From Candidatus Saccharimonadota bacterium (GTDB lineage: Bacteria; Patescibacteriota; Saccharimonadia; Saccharimonadales; Saccharimonadaceae): a stretch of 55,892 nucleotides of DNA. This document shows positions 1 to 8,744 of this stretch, one piece after another. Position numbers and translations under genes: made by a program. The stretch lies in the NCBI GenBank assembly GCA_028286395.1, contig JAQBRS010000002.1:1-55892 (forward strand), in the 5' to 3' direction. Below the pieces are notes generated by a model. It did not search any database. It had not been told where the DNA came from and saw only the letters and a list, made by a program, of their open reading frames with translations. Every line of letters starts with the position of its first letter. Position 1 is the first letter of the stretch.

Positions 1-393
<393 letters not shown>

Positions 394-457
394 ATGTCCT
401 TATCATCGACATCAACTTTCGGGTTGATAGAGGTGATGAGGTAAAGACTTAACTAGT

Positions 458-478
458 ATTTGGTGTTAAACACCAAAT
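458..478 (+). other. Hairpin in 23S-5S spacer
   Basis: A perfect 9-bp inverted repeat (458-466 with 470-478) closes a 3-nt loop in the spacer. A second, weaker stem pairs 572-576 with 585-589 just before 5S. They probably mark rRNA processing sites. The spacer (about 220 bases) contains no tRNA. Confidence 0.5.
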
Positions 479-612
479 GAACACGTCAATTTTAGTAATA
501 AAATGACTTACAATCAAATAAATCCGTGCAACATGTTTTCATGAACATCGAAGCAAGGTTTTTTCCGCCCACTGATCTCTTTATATCAGCGCAAAGTGTG
601 TGAAAAGCCTTA

Positions 613-723
613 CTTCGGTGCCCATGGCGCTGAGGAAATACCTGTTCCCATTCCGAACACAGAAGTCAAGCTCAGCAGCGGCGATTATACTGCCACAAGT
701 GGGAAACTAGCACGGTGCCGAAT
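613..723 (+). rRNA. rrf: 5S ribosomal RNA
   Basis: The sequence contains the conserved 5S core (CCCATTCCGAACACAGAAGT near 648-667). Its two ends pair as helix I (ttcggtgcc with ggtgccgaa, two G-U pairs), giving about 111 nt. It follows the 23S gene on the same strand and is followed directly by an intrinsic terminator, so it is the last gene of the rRNA operon. End positions are accurate to a few bases. Confidence 0.95.
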
Positions 724-730
724 TATAAGA

Positions 731-757
731 AGGACTTCCGAATAGGAAGTCCTTTTT
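731..757 (+). terminator. Intrinsic terminator of the rRNA operon
   Basis: A 9-bp perfect stem (aggacttcc / ggaagtcct) with a 5-nt loop is followed by a run of T, eight bases after the 5S end. Confidence 0.9.
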
Positions 758-897
758 CCTTGTCAAAATTAGCATAAGCTTCTCCGTAAGTGTGGCTATG
801 GATATTTCAAAAGCCTTACAAGCGTTGAAGCGTAGCGCCAACATTAAGGTCTTTTGGAATAATACTGGAGACACGGGGTGTACACGCTCATAAATCA
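758..897. other. Gene-free stretch between two terminators
   Basis: No convincing gene is visible in these 140 bases. A 63-codon minus-strand ORF (707-898) runs into the 5S gene and would start immediately behind a terminator, so it is not called. A small RNA ending at the 901-934 terminator is possible, but I see no promoter for it. The following 935-1037 also shows nothing recognisable. Confidence 0.4.
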
Positions 898-900
898 AAA

Positions 901-934
901 AACGACCAATCTCGCAGATGTGGTCGTTCTTTTT
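901..934. terminator. Bidirectional-looking terminator
   Basis: An 8-bp inverted repeat (AACGACCA / TGGTCGTT) is flanked by A-rich sequence on the left and a T run on the right, so it can work in both directions. It insulates the rRNA operon from the next transcription unit. Confidence 0.75.
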
Positions 935-1038
935 GTATGAATCATAATTTTGGATTCAAACAGGTGCTTATTTATAGTATCGCATGAGCAGTATATATGC
1001 AACGGTAGCATAAACATAAAAACATGCTTACGTATATA

Positions 1039-1067
1039 TTGACAAACCGCCTAAGCTATGATACAAT
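1039..1067 (+). promoter_or_regulatory. Consensus sigma70-type promoter
   Basis: A perfect TTGACA (1039-1044) is separated by 17 bases from TACAAT (1062-1067). It drives the KGG-motif gene at 1162 through a leader of about 90 nt. Confidence 0.88.
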
Positions 1068-1105
1068 GCATAGCATACACATACCATGTGTGAGGTATAA
1101 ATGAG

Positions 1106-1140
1106 GGTTTCCACGGCTAAACACCGGTGGAAATCTTTTT
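1106..1140 (+). promoter_or_regulatory. Leader hairpin with U-run (possible attenuator)
   Basis: In the 5' leader of the 1162 gene, 1106-1114 pairs with 1127-1135 (9 bp, one G-U) and is followed by five T. This has the form of an intrinsic terminator placed before the gene, so part of the transcripts may end here. No alternative antiterminator was identified. Confidence 0.5.
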
Positions 1141-1161
1141 AATTAAGAGGAGAACTGTAAA

Positions 1162-1362
1162 ATGGCAGGAACAAAAGCAGGCGGCCAAAAGGCTGCAGCG
1201 AAGAACCTACAACGCGACCCAGACTTCTACGCGAAGATTGGTGCACGTGGCGGACGAAACGGCCACACTGGCGGATTCGCCGCTAACCCTGACCTTGCAC
1301 GTGTTGCAGGCGCTAAGGGTGGACGAATCTCTCGTCGCCGTAGCAAAAAAGTAGAAGCGTAA
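1162..1362 (+). CDS. KGG-motif small basic protein
   Basis: This 66-residue protein is rich in Gly, Ala, Lys and Arg. It carries the repeated GARGGRN...GAKGGR pattern typical of the KGG / stress-induced acidophilic repeat family (YciG/GsiB-like). In other bacteria such proteins are stress-linked and unstructured; the role here is unknown. It ends with a strongly basic tail (SRRRSKK), which could suit nucleic-acid contact. The ATG is preceded by a good Shine-Dalgarno (aagaggag), a consensus promoter at 1039 and a leader hairpin, so it is a well-expressed monocistronic unit closed by a terminator at 1379. An overlapping ORF in another frame (1127-1354) is a shadow. Confidence 0.85.
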   Translation: MAGTKAGGQKAAAKNLQRDPDFYAKIGARGGRNGHTGGFAANPDLARVAGAKGGRISRRRSKKVEA

Positions 1363-1378
1363 CTTACGCCGATACAAA

Positions 1379-1409
1379 AATAACCCCTTCGTTATGAGGG
1401 GGTTATTTT
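1379..1409. terminator. Terminator between convergent genes
   Basis: Stem AATAACCCC / GGGGTTATT with a T run on one side and A-rich sequence on the other. It sits between the KGG gene and the convergent metallopeptidase at 1421, and can serve both. Confidence 0.85.
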
Positions 1410-1420
1410 GTTTGTCTCTG

Positions 1421-1879
1421 TTATTTGGTCGAGTACCGGCGAAGGGCGCAGATGCGGGCTTCATTGACGCGCCATTCGTGGGCACAGGCGACGCAAGTGT
1501 ACAGGCTTTTGCCAGATTGATAGCCAGTTGCCTCACATTCTGGACAGGTGCTACGGGCATGGAGCCACTCCCTGTAGGTATCAAGGCTATCTTGGACAGT
1601 ATCGTCGGTGATTTTGATACCGTAGAGGGGTGCGAGCTCGAGGGCTTTGTCCCAGGCTTGACTCTCCATAGTAACCAGCTCGATGTCTTTTGAATAATCG
1701 TGGTGATCGAGGAGGCCATGAGCCAACTCGTGCAGTAAAAGACTCGTGTTAGAAGTGTCTGCTTCGTCGTAAAAGACCGTATGTGCACCGGGTGACCATG
1801 AAAAGTGGTCACTTGGGGTGAATAAGAGCTGTGGGTAGTCTTTTTCTAGCTTAGGTAGTAGCGAGCGCGTCGAGGGCAT
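1421..1879 (-). CDS. Small HExxH metallopeptidase with C-terminal zinc ribbon
   Basis: The 152-residue protein has the zincin motif HELAH at residues 50-54, in the style of ImmA/IrrE or SprT-like peptidases, with E72 as a possible further ligand. The C-terminal third has two CxxC pairs (C112/C115 and C129/C132) forming a zinc ribbon, as in SprT-type proteins. There is no signal peptide, so it probably acts in the cytoplasm. The start overlaps the end of the upstream ROK gene by 29 bases, which indicates translational coupling. The substrate is unknown. A SprT/SPRTN-like role in proteolysis of DNA-bound proteins is possible but unproven. Confidence 0.72.
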   Translation of the reverse strand: MPSTRSLLPKLEKDYPQLLFTPSDHFSWSPGAHTVFYDEADTSNTSLLLHELAHGLLDHHDYSKDIELVTMESQAWDKALELAPLYGIKITDDTVQDSLDTYREWLHARSTCPECEATGYQSGKSLYTCVACAHEWRVNEARICALRRYSTK

Positions 1880-2666
1880 AGTAGTAACATCCGTAGATTA
1901 CGGCTAGTTCGGGGTGTTTTGCTTGAACAAATTTTGGCGTCGGAATGTGGGCAGGCATGTGTTCTTTGAGGATGCCAACAAGGTCTTTTCCGTAGCGCTC
2001 GAAATAGGTACCGATACTTCCACCGATGATGATCACATCGGGTTGAAGGACGGGGATGATTGCAAGGAAGCCACGGCTAATGCGATCGGCAATTTGGTGC
2101 CAGGCGCGTTTGCTGGTGATGTCGCGAGCGTACTTCCCGTAGGCTTTGTAGATCGCTTTTCCTGAGGCAAAGGTTTCCCATTCACGAACAGCGCCGTCGA
2201 ACTCAACCAGGGAACGGCCAGCTTCACTATAGCGAAGCTCCGGGTTGATCTTTCCCTCAGTGATGATGCCACTGCCGATACCCGTACTGATGGTCACGTA
2301 AAGGGAGAGCGCAGGGATCTCTTTCAGCTGGCGTGTCTCGGCAAGTCCAGCGAGGTTCGCGTCATTCTCAATAAAGAGAGGAGCGTCGCCTAAAACACCT
2401 TTTAAAGCCCCTTCAACGTCAAAATTAGCCCACTTGAGGTTGTTACACCAGATGGCAACGCCATTTTTGACGATTCCAGGCATTGCAACGACAATCGCTT
2501 CGACCGTTTCGTTACCAAAGTGGGTTTCCAGAACTTCGCGAAGCTCTTTCGTCCATTCATGGGTCGAAGGGGGGGTAGGGAACTTAAATTGTTCCCCAAT
2601 GCGGCCGTCTTCTAAGAAGCTTGCCACTAATGTCTTTGTCCCACCCGTATCGACCGCCACTAACAT
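1851..2666 (-). CDS. ROK-family sugar kinase
   Basis: This 271-residue protein starts with the ATP phosphate-binding loop VAVDTGGTKT and has the catalytic-type motif FIENDANLAGLAE and the glycine-rich STGIGSGII segment of ROK kinases (glucokinase, N-acetylhexosamine kinases). The ROK zinc site (a His followed by a Cys-rich cluster) is missing: the corresponding stretch has no cysteine. Sugar specificity cannot be read. A -10 box (TGC-TAAACT, 2673-2678 in plus coordinates) ends six bases before the ATG, suggesting a leaderless mRNA. The metallopeptidase follows in the same operon. Confidence 0.85.
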   Translation of the reverse strand: MLVAVDTGGTKTLVASFLEDGRIGEQFKFPTPPSTHEWTKELREVLETHFGNETVEAIVVAMPGIVKNGVAIWCNNLKWANFDVEGALKGVLGDAPLFIENDANLAGLAETRQLKEIPALSLYVTISTGIGSGIITEGKINPELRYSEAGRSLVEFDGAVREWETFASGKAIYKAYGKYARDITSKRAWHQIADRISRGFLAIIPVLQPDVIIIGGSIGTYFERYGKDLVGILKEHMPAHIPTPKFVQAKHPELAVIYGCYYYALDALATT

Positions 2667-2672
2667 GTCTCA

Positions 2673-2711
2673 AGTTTAGCATGCGTGCGTAAGTGGAGAT
2701 AGTGCTAAAAT
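2673..2711. promoter_or_regulatory. Back-to-back extended -10 promoters
   Basis: On the minus strand TGC-TAAACT (2678-2673) serves the ROK gene. On the plus strand TGC-TAAAAT (2703-2711) serves the DUF3850-like gene. Each lies 6-8 bases from its start codon. Confidence 0.65.
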
Positions 2712-2719
2712 TGAAGCAT

Positions 2720-2983
2720 ATGACAGAGATACGCAAGAAGATGTGGCCTGAATCTTACGAGAAGGTGCTTTCGGGAAGTAAGACTTACGACATAAGACTT
2801 GCTGACTGGGATATACACCCTGGTGACGTGATCATCTTCCAAGAATGGGATCCTGCGACGAAGAGCTATACCGGACGAGAGATGTCTCGAAAAGTTGGCT
2901 ATGTCGGGAAGACGAAAGACTGGGAAGTGTGGCCGAAAGAAGATATTGAGAAGTACGGATTTCAGGTTATCTCGTTGCTCTAA
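2720..2983 (+). CDS. DUF3850/ASCH-like small protein
   Basis: The 87-residue protein contains the pattern seen in ASCH/PUA-fold proteins of the DUF3850 type: KMWPESYEKVLSGSKTYDIRL, then a 'PGDVIIFQEWD' strand and a 'GREMSRKVGYVG' strand. These small domains are thought to bind RNA or nucleotides. I chose the ATG at 2720 instead of an upstream GTG at 2693, because the -10 box TAAAAT (2706-2711) lies between the two, so only 2720 is inside the transcript. It is a single-gene unit. Confidence 0.68.
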   Translation: MTEIRKKMWPESYEKVLSGSKTYDIRLADWDIHPGDVIIFQEWDPATKSYTGREMSRKVGYVGKTKDWEVWPKEDIEKYGFQVISLL

Positions 2984-3046
2984 ACGCTTATGCTAGCAGT
3001 GTACGGGGGATAGAGGTACAATAGAGGTCATAAAGGGAGAAGAATC

Positions 3047-3472
3047 ATGGCAGTATTAGGCGGATGGCGATTAACTCGAACAGGACTCCTGTTTGTCGTT
3101 GGTATTTTGGTACTTGGTGGTCTCGTGACTGGCGGTGTATTCCTCGTGAAGAACCACGGTGAAGCAGTGCGACGTGACCAAGCAGTAAAAGTTGCTGAAC
3201 AAAACCTCAAAGATCAGTCGCAAGTAGCGACTCAGCCAGTAAATGCTGACAATTCTTCTTCAAGCGCTAATTCTGATGCAGCGAAAACTGACTCAACTTC
3301 GACCACTACCGACTCGTCTTCAACGACGACAACGACTGGCTCAACCGCAACGGCACTGCCCGAAACGGGAATCGATGATTTCAAGACGCTTGGAAGCGCG
3401 CTTATTGTCGCCATTTTGGCATTCTCGGTTGCTTCATACGTTGCATCTCGTCGTGCCAGTTCACGCCCCTAG
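3047..3472 (+). CDS. LPXTG cell-wall-anchor type surface protein
   Basis: The 141-residue protein has an N-terminal hydrophobic segment (residues 13-34), a short charged part, and a Ser/Thr/Asp-rich low-complexity linker (65-102). It ends with a complete sortase signal: LPETG at 104-108, a hydrophobic helix (about 115-132) and a terminal Arg pair. It probably displays a flexible stalk and has no visible enzyme domain. No sortase gene lies in the window, so attachment to the wall is inferred. A -10 box TACAAT (3017-3022) and Shine-Dalgarno (aaagggag) precede the ATG. Confidence 0.8.
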   Translation: MAVLGGWRLTRTGLLFVVGILVLGGLVTGGVFLVKNHGEAVRRDQAVKVAEQNLKDQSQVATQPVNADNSSSSANSDAAKTDSTSTTTDSSSTTTTTGSTATALPETGIDDFKTLGSALIVAILAFSVASYVASRRASSRP

Positions 3473-3581
3473 ACTTATCTCCTTATCTGAGGTAGAATAG
3501 TAACAATCGACGGGAACATATCATTTTTTGGTGTGCTCACGCGAAAATACAATTACGAAGGGAGTCTTTAAAAGACTTATC

Positions 3582-4667
3582 ATGGCTAAAGCCACATTTA
3601 CAATGGACGAACTTTTAGCTGGCGAAGACGCTAGTTTAAAGCAACTCACACAAGGAGAGGTCGTCGACGGAACGGTCCTTTCAATTCGAAAACACGAGGT
3701 ATTAATCGACCTTGGCCCACACGGAGTTGGCCTTGTTCCTCGCCGCGAGATCGGATTTTCTCGTGCGCTAAACGAAGGTGACGAAGTGACCGCAAGTATC
3801 GTCGATCCAGAACTCGAGAATGGCCAAGTGCTTCTTTCACTGCGTAAAGCTGCGAAAGACAAGGGCTGGGACGAACTGGCAGCAAAGATGGAAAGCGGCG
3901 AAATTATCGACGTTTCACCATACGATGCAAACCGCGGTGGACTACTGGTTGAATACGACGGCGTTCGTGGATTCCTTCCAGTTTCACAGCTATCAGCAGA
4001 GCACTACCCACGGGTTGGCTCAAGCGACAAAGAAGAAATTCTTCAGCGTCTTAACTCACTGATTAACCAAACGTTGAAGGTGCGTATCCTTGATGCAGAC
4101 CGTAAAGCGAACAAGTTGATCTTTAGCGAAAAAGAAGCTGTCAAAGAAGGCCTCGTCGCCCGATTTGAGAAGCTCGCTATCGGTGACACCGTTAAGGGTG
4201 TTGCAACTGGAGTTGTCGACTACGGAGTATTCGTCAACGTTGAAGGTATCGAAGGTTTGGTTCACATCTCAGAAATCTCTTGGGAACGTGTTAACAATCC
4301 ATCAGACTACGTCAAGGTTGGTCAGACAATCGAAGCGAAGATTATCGCTATCGACAAAGACCGCCTCAGCCTCAGCATGAAGCAACTCACCGAGGATCCT
4401 TGGATGAGCGAAGTTGACCAGTTTAAGTCTGGTGACAAAGTTGAAGGTACCGTGACTCGAATTACACCATTTGGTGCATTCGTACAGATCAGCCCAGCAG
4501 TTGAAGCTCTTGTCCACGTCAGTGAACTTGGTGAAGGTGACAGTGCTGATCCTGAAAAAGTCTTTACTCTTAACGAACGCAAAGAATTTGTTGTGCTCGA
4601 TGTAGAGAAAGAAAGCCGCAAGATCTCACTAGGACTTCCTGGTGCAGTCTCTAAGAAAACAAAATAA
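3582..4667 (+). CDS. rpsA: 30S ribosomal protein S1 (four S1 domains)
   Basis: This 361-residue protein consists of four consecutive S1 OB-fold RNA-binding domains (about residues 24-88, 104-175, 193-264, 278-352). The last two show the classic 'GDTVKGVATGVVDYGVFVNVEGIEGLVHISE' type pattern. S1 promotes mRNA binding at initiation; E. coli S1 has six domains. The true start is the ATG at 3582, with Shine-Dalgarno gaaggga (3557-3563). An upstream in-frame ATG at 3528 precedes the -10 box TACAAT (3548-3553). infB follows after 49 bases, so both are probably one transcript. Confidence 0.92.
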   Translation: MAKATFTMDELLAGEDASLKQLTQGEVVDGTVLSIRKHEVLIDLGPHGVGLVPRREIGFSRALNEGDEVTASIVDPELENGQVLLSLRKAAKDKGWDELAAKMESGEIIDVSPYDANRGGLLVEYDGVRGFLPVSQLSAEHYPRVGSSDKEEILQRLNSLINQTLKVRILDADRKANKLIFSEKEAVKEGLVARFEKLAIGDTVKGVATGVVDYGVFVNVEGIEGLVHISEISWERVNNPSDYVKVGQTIEAKIIAIDKDRLSLSMKQLTEDPWMSEVDQFKSGDKVEGTVTRITPFGAFVQISPAVEALVHVSELGEGDSADPEKVFTLNERKEFVVLDVEKESRKISLGLPGAVSKKTK

Positions 4668-4716
4668 CCTATTGATTTAGGGGTCCGCGTTAAAGCACGG
4701 AGAGAAAGGAGCAATC

Positions 4717-6492
4717 ATGGCTGAAAAAGTCTTAACGATTGCCGACTCAATTACAGTCGGCGAATTAGCCGAAACACTCAATCTCTCCGTGACAACGCTT
4801 GTCGGAGAGCTGTTCAAGAACGGTATTGCCGCAACGATTAACCAACGCATCGACTTTGAAACCGCAACGATCATCGTTGAGGAATTAGGACTCGATGTTG
4901 AGCTCGAGAAGAAATCAACCGAGGGAGCTGGTCCTGAACGTAAAGTTCACGAACTGACCGACAAGGCCGTTGATCGTCCGCCGATCGTCGCCGTCATGGG
5001 CCACGTTGACCACGGAAAAACGAGTCTTCTTGATGCTATCTTGGGCCAAAAGGTTGTTGATGGCGAAGCTGGTGGTATCACGCAGCACATTAGTGCTTAT
5101 CAGACGATTCGTAAGGGTCGTTCAATTACGCTGCTTGATACTCCTGGTCACGAAGCCTTTGCAGCCCTTCGTCAGCACGGCGCAGCATTGACCGACGTTG
5201 TGGTGATCGTTGTTGCCGCAGACGACGGCGTGAAGCCTCAGACGATCGAAGCGATTCGCTTTGCTCGTTCTGCTAACGCAAAAATCGTCGTTGCGATCAA
5301 CAAGGTTGATAAAGAAACGGCTAACGTTCAATTAGTGAAGACGCAACTTGCGACTGAACACAATTTGAACCCAGAAGAATGGGGTGGTGACACCGTCATG
5401 GTTGAAGTGAGCGCAAAGACTGGACAAGGCGTTGATAAACTCCTTGACCTTGTTCTTTTGGTCGCTGATCTTGAAGAGCTCAAAGCCGACATTGATGTGC
5501 CTGCCGAAGGCCTCGTGATCGAAGCACACATGGAAGTTGGACGGGGTCCTGTCGTTGGACTCCTTGTTGAACAGGGTATCCTGAAGCCAGGTAACTTCCT
5601 CGTTGCGGGAACGACGTACGGCAAGATCCGAACGCTACTCGACTTTAACGGCAAGCCACTCAAAGAAGCTGGTCCATCAACACCTGCAACTATTACAGGC
5701 TTTAAAGAAATTCCTCAATTTGGTGATAGCTTCGAACTCTTTAAGACAGAAAAAGAAGCTCGTAGTCGTATTGCTGCTGCCAAGCTTGAAAATGAACGTA
5801 ACGCTGCCAGCACAAACGTGACTGGTGCCGATATGTTGAAGCTGATGACGCAAAAAAGCGAAACACCCGACTTTAATGTCATCGTAAAAGCTGACGTTCA
5901 AGGTTCATTGACCTCAGTTATGGATAGCCTTCGATTGATCGAAACTGGCGGACAAGTAAACCTCCACGTCATCTCTAGTGGCGTCGGTAATATTACTGAA
6001 AACGACATTCGCTTAGTCGCCGCTGATGACAAGACCGTTATCTACGGCTTTAACGTCGACCTTCCTCCTGCAGTGAAACGTCTTGCAACTCGTGAGCGAA
6101 CTGAAGTTCGTCTGTACCGAGTAATCTACGAACTGCTTGATAACGCTAAAGACTCAATGGAAGCATTGCTTGCTCCTGAAGTCGTCGAGACCATCACTGG
6201 AACACTGACCGTTAAGGGCGTCTTCCGAACCTTGAAAGACCAAGTAATCGCTGGTGGTGAAGTGACAAGTGGAAAAGTTGTCAGCAACGTTCATGTTCGT
6301 GCACTTCGGGGTGAAGAAGTCCTTGGTGAAGCCGAAATTACCAGCCTCCAACGTGAAAAAGTTGAAGCACGCGAAGCCTTCGAAGGTGATCTTTGTGGAT
6401 TTAGCCTAAAAACACACCGAAAACTAGCACTCGAAGTTGGTGATAAGCTTGAATTCTTCACCCGTGAACTCGTTACTCGTACGCTTAAATAA
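4717..6492 (+). CDS. infB: Translation initiation factor IF-2
   Basis: IF-2 is the GTPase that places initiator fMet-tRNA on the 30S subunit. The G1 motif GHVDHGKT is at residues 95-102, followed by DTPGHE and NKVD. At 591 residues it is much shorter than the E. coli form: the N-terminus keeps only one small IF2_N-type domain (residues 1-60) before the GTPase. The C-terminal domains ([11 protein letters not shown] and GDLCGF-type motifs) are complete. Shine-Dalgarno aaaggag precedes the ATG. The stop codon lies inside a 9-bp hairpin (6478-6499). Confidence 0.97.
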   Translation: MAEKVLTIADSITVGELAETLNLSVTTLVGELFKNGIAATINQRIDFETATIIVEELGLDVELEKKSTEGAGPERKVHELTDKAVDRPPIVAVMGHVDHGKTSLLDAILGQKVVDGEAGGITQHISAYQTIRKGRSITLLDTPGHEAFAALRQHGAALTDVVVIVVAADDGVKPQTIEAIRFARSANAKIVVAINKVDKETANVQLVKTQLATEHNLNPEEWGGDTVMVEVSAKTGQGVDKLLDLVLLVADLEELKADIDVPAEGLVIEAHMEVGRGPVVGLLVEQGILKPGNFLVAGTTYGKIRTLLDFNGKPLKEAGPSTPATITGFKEIPQFGDSFELFKTEKEARSRIAAAKLENERNAASTNVTGADMLKLMTQKSETPDFNVIVKADVQGSLTSVMDSLRLIETGGQVNLHVISSGVGNITENDIRLVAADDKTVIYGFNVDLPPAVKRLATRERTEVRLYRVIYELLDNAKDSMEALLAPEVVETITGTLTVKGVFRTLKDQVIAGGEVTSGKVVSNVHVRALRGEEVLGEAEITSLQREKVEAREAFEGDLCGFSLKTHRKLALEVGDKLEFFTRELVTRTLK

Positions 6493-6499
6493 GCGTACG
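6478..6499 (+). other. Hairpin over the infB stop codon
   Basis: Perfect 9-bp inverted repeat (6478-6486 / 6491-6499) with loop AAAT, overlapping the TAA. No T run follows, so it may stabilise the 3' end instead of terminating. Confidence 0.5.
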
Positions 6500-6506
6500 T
6501 AAATCG

Positions 6507-6535
6507 TTGTTGTAATAACCCGCTTGTGGTATTAT
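6507..6535 (+). promoter_or_regulatory. Promoter of the 6591 gene
   Basis: TTGTTG (6507-6512), 17-base spacer, TATTAT (6530-6535). A small hairpin (CCTAC-act-GTAGG) lies in the leader near 6548-6560, before the Shine-Dalgarno. Confidence 0.7.
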
Positions 6536-6590
6536 GCAAACATAGAATCCTACACTGTAGGTCAAAAACAAAAACAATAAGGTAAAAAAC

Positions 6591-8273
6591 ATGTCGGAAA
6601 CAGCACCAACATTCACAGCACCAAAGTCAGCCGACCAGGTTGAGATCGAACGTTTAGAGGCTCTTGTTGAGAAGAGAAAGTTTGAACGTGATCAGAATGA
6701 AAAGTTCGGTAAATATGATCCTCAAGAAGAAGGTCCTATTAACCAGGGCGAACACTCTGTCCATAGGGGTGAGTACTCTCACGAATCGTATCATGTACAA
6801 CGTCCTTCGGAGGGTATTATCCGTGACGGTGATGTTCTTCGACAGGTTGGCGGGTCAAAAAACGGTGACTTTGCCAGCGTTGCTGACTACGAGGCGCAAA
6901 CTGGCTCGACGCATGATCAACCACTCGAATACTATGACAAAGTAAACGGCATTGAAGACAATGCTGAATACGTTGCCCCTGATTATGAAAATATGACTGT
7001 TCCTGAATTAGCCCTCGCCACTGCAAAGGCGAATAGTATTGGTGACAAAGCTGAAGCCGACCAAATTCGTGCTGTGTTTGAGCACTTACTTATGATTGCA
7101 GCGACTGATCCAGGCAATGAAAGCAAGACAAGTGACGAAGACTATCAAAAAGAACTTGAACGTTTCGATCATTTGGTTGAACTTGCCGTCAAACAGCAAG
7201 AATCAAAAAACCCGGATGCAGCTGTTGGGGATGCCCTTGCTGATAAAAACGAACGTCGTGCTGAAGCTGAAGCGAAGGGTGAGCCTTTCGATGAAGACGA
7301 AGGCGAAGATCCAGCTGGAAAAACCGAAAGCGAAAAGACTGACGCTGAGAAAGCGGATGACGAGACAAAGGGCGAAAAAACCAACAAGCCGGAAACGGGT
7401 GAAAACGGTGAACGCAAAGTCGGTGACAAAGCGATTTTCGAAGGCGAAGAAGTCACCATTACTGATGTGTACAAAACCTCGGATGGAAAAGTCGCATACG
7501 ACCTCTTAAAGGCTGATGGCGCGCACGCACTTATGGGTGCAGACAAGGTAACATTCACTGACGAAACGGCAGAAAAAGAATCCGTTGCCGAAAAAGCCAA
7601 AGCCTTCTGGAAAAAAGGTAAAAACTTTATCGCTGAGAAATTAACAATTGGCTATATGGCTACGAAGTGGGCAATTGAAGACTCGATTATTAATCGCGGT
7701 ATTGATCCACTCACGACAAACTTCGAAGACGCAGAGAAGATTAAGCATCGTCGACGTATCGCACTTGTTGCAGGCACCGCAGCGGTGCTTGTTATCCTTG
7801 CGGTCACGAGGGATATCCATGGATTTGGCGGTGGCGGTGGCGCTCACGTTGCCGATGCACTTCCAACGCCTACACCAACGCCATCAGCCTCAGAGGTTCC
7901 AACGAGCGATGGCAGTGAATTTATGCTCCCTCAAACGCCTCATACGCCAGAACTGAATCCAAATGACCCAGCCTTTACGTTGACTCCGGTTGATCAAGCA
8001 CCGGCAGCTCCAACGCCTGATGTATTGAGTGCCGCGCCGTCAGCTGATGCACTTTCGAATCCAAACTTTACGATTACCCGTGGCGAGGGTGGGTTGAAGC
8101 TCTTCAATCGACTCGGTATTGATCCGGGCAAGTGGGCGGCTAATGCGACACGACTTCTACAGCAACATGGCGAAGACTTTTATCCGATGGATGGCGGTGG
8201 CATTGGCATCAGTCACTCAGGGGCGCTTTCTGAAGCAACTCGCATCGATCTACTGAATATAAAGAACTCATAA
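6591..8273 (+). CDS. Large single-pass membrane protein, function unknown
   Basis: I do not recognise a family over the full 560 residues. The first half is a hydrophilic, highly acidic cytoplasmic region with heptad-like stretches and a Lys/Glu/Asp-rich linker (about 225-275). A short beta-rich domain (GDKAIFEGEEVTITDV, about 277-325) follows. One transmembrane helix (about 390-406) comes after the basic stretch KHRRR. Outside the membrane lie a glycine run, a Pro/Thr-rich linker and a small C-terminal domain (about 495-560: ITRGEGGLKLFNRLGIDPGKW...). The topology suggests a link between cytoplasm and surface. Its mRNA probably continues into the small protein at 8284, ten bases downstream. 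Confidence 0.6.
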   Translation: MSETAPTFTAPKSADQVEIERLEALVEKRKFERDQNEKFGKYDPQEEGPINQGEHSVHRGEYSHESYHVQRPSEGIIRDGDVLRQVGGSKNGDFASVADYEAQTGSTHDQPLEYYDKVNGIEDNAEYVAPDYENMTVPELALATAKANSIGDKAEADQIRAVFEHLLMIAATDPGNESKTSDEDYQKELERFDHLVELAVKQQESKNPDAAVGDALADKNERRAEAEAKGEPFDEDEGEDPAGKTESEKTDAEKADDETKGEKTNKPETGENGERKVGDKAIFEGEEVTITDVYKTSDGKVAYDLLKADGAHALMGADKVTFTDETAEKESVAEKAKAFWKKGKNFIAEKLTIGYMATKWAIEDSIINRGIDPLTTNFEDAEKIKHRRRIALVAGTAAVLVILAVTRDIHGFGGGGGAHVADALPTPTPTPSASEVPTSDGSEFMLPQTPHTPELNPNDPAFTLTPVDQAPAAPTPDVLSAAPSADALSNPNFTITRGEGGLKLFNRLGIDPGKWAANATRLLQQHGEDFYPMDGGGIGISHSGALSEATRIDLLNIKNS

Positions 8274-8283
8274 GGTAGGGTAT

Positions 8284-8661
8284 ATGGAAGATTTAATTAC
8301 AGAACTAGGAATTGAAGCGTTAGAACCTGAAAGACAGCTTCGTATTATCGATGAGTTAAACATACGCGTCGGTGAAGCGATTATGAGCGGTCTCGCGGAA
8401 GAGCAGATCACTGAATACGAAGCAATTATTAACGGTGATCAAGCAGTGATTAGTTCGTGGCTTGCCAGCAACGATCCCGGCTACGCGGATACCATTGCGT
8501 ATCAACAGCTTGCTGAAGGCGTCGAAAGTGATCCGGATAAAGTACCTGCCGATAAGGTATACGCCTCAATGGCGTGGATTGAAAAGAACAGCCCGAATCT
8601 AAGCGAAACGGTCGCTGGCATCAAGGCAGATCTTAAAGCGAACCTCGATCAATACACATAG
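8284..8661 (+). CDS. Small acidic helical protein (DUF5663-like), copy 1
   Basis: A 125-residue soluble, acidic and mainly helical protein with no signal peptide. It is clearly related to the protein at 8745: both share the order 'Rxx...LNxRVGExIxxGLxxEQxxEYExII', then 'VIxxWLxSxxPxY' and a C-terminal 'W.E...P.....V......IK' helix. This resembles the DUF5663 family found mainly in CPR bacteria, but I cannot verify the assignment. Shine-Dalgarno aaggtaggg precedes the ATG. The gene ends at a terminator (8672). Confidence 0.62.
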   Translation: MEDLITELGIEALEPERQLRIIDELNIRVGEAIMSGLAEEQITEYEAIINGDQAVISSWLASNDPGYADTIAYQQLAEGVESDPDKVPADKVYASMAWIEKNSPNLSETVAGIKADLKANLDQYT

Positions 8662-8671
8662 AAATAGCAGT

Positions 8672-8706
8672 GTGGCACCAGCGAAAAACTGGTGTCACTT
8701 TGATTT
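8672..8706 (+). terminator. Intrinsic terminator
   Basis: A 10-bp stem (8672-8681 / 8689-8698, one G-U) with an A-rich loop, followed by a T-rich tract. It separates the two paralogous genes. Confidence 0.8.
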
Positions 8707-8715
8707 TTCGGTATC

Positions 8716-8724
8716 TGTTATAAT
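8716..8724 (+). promoter_or_regulatory. Extended -10 promoter (TGT-TATAAT)
   Basis: TATAAT at 8719-8724 with a TGT directly upstream. It gives the second paralog its own transcript, followed by Shine-Dalgarno aaaggaag. Confidence 0.75.
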
Positions 8725-8744
8725 GAAGGAAAGGAAGTAATACG

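Noticed and set aside
707-898. 63-codon minus-strand ORF next to 5S rRNA
   Set aside because: It overlaps the 5S gene and its start lies directly behind a terminator without a promoter or Shine-Dalgarno.
1207-1812. 201-codon minus-strand ORF overlapping the KGG and metallopeptidase genes
   Set aside because: It is a shadow in another frame of genes with clear families, and it crosses the terminator at 1379-1409.
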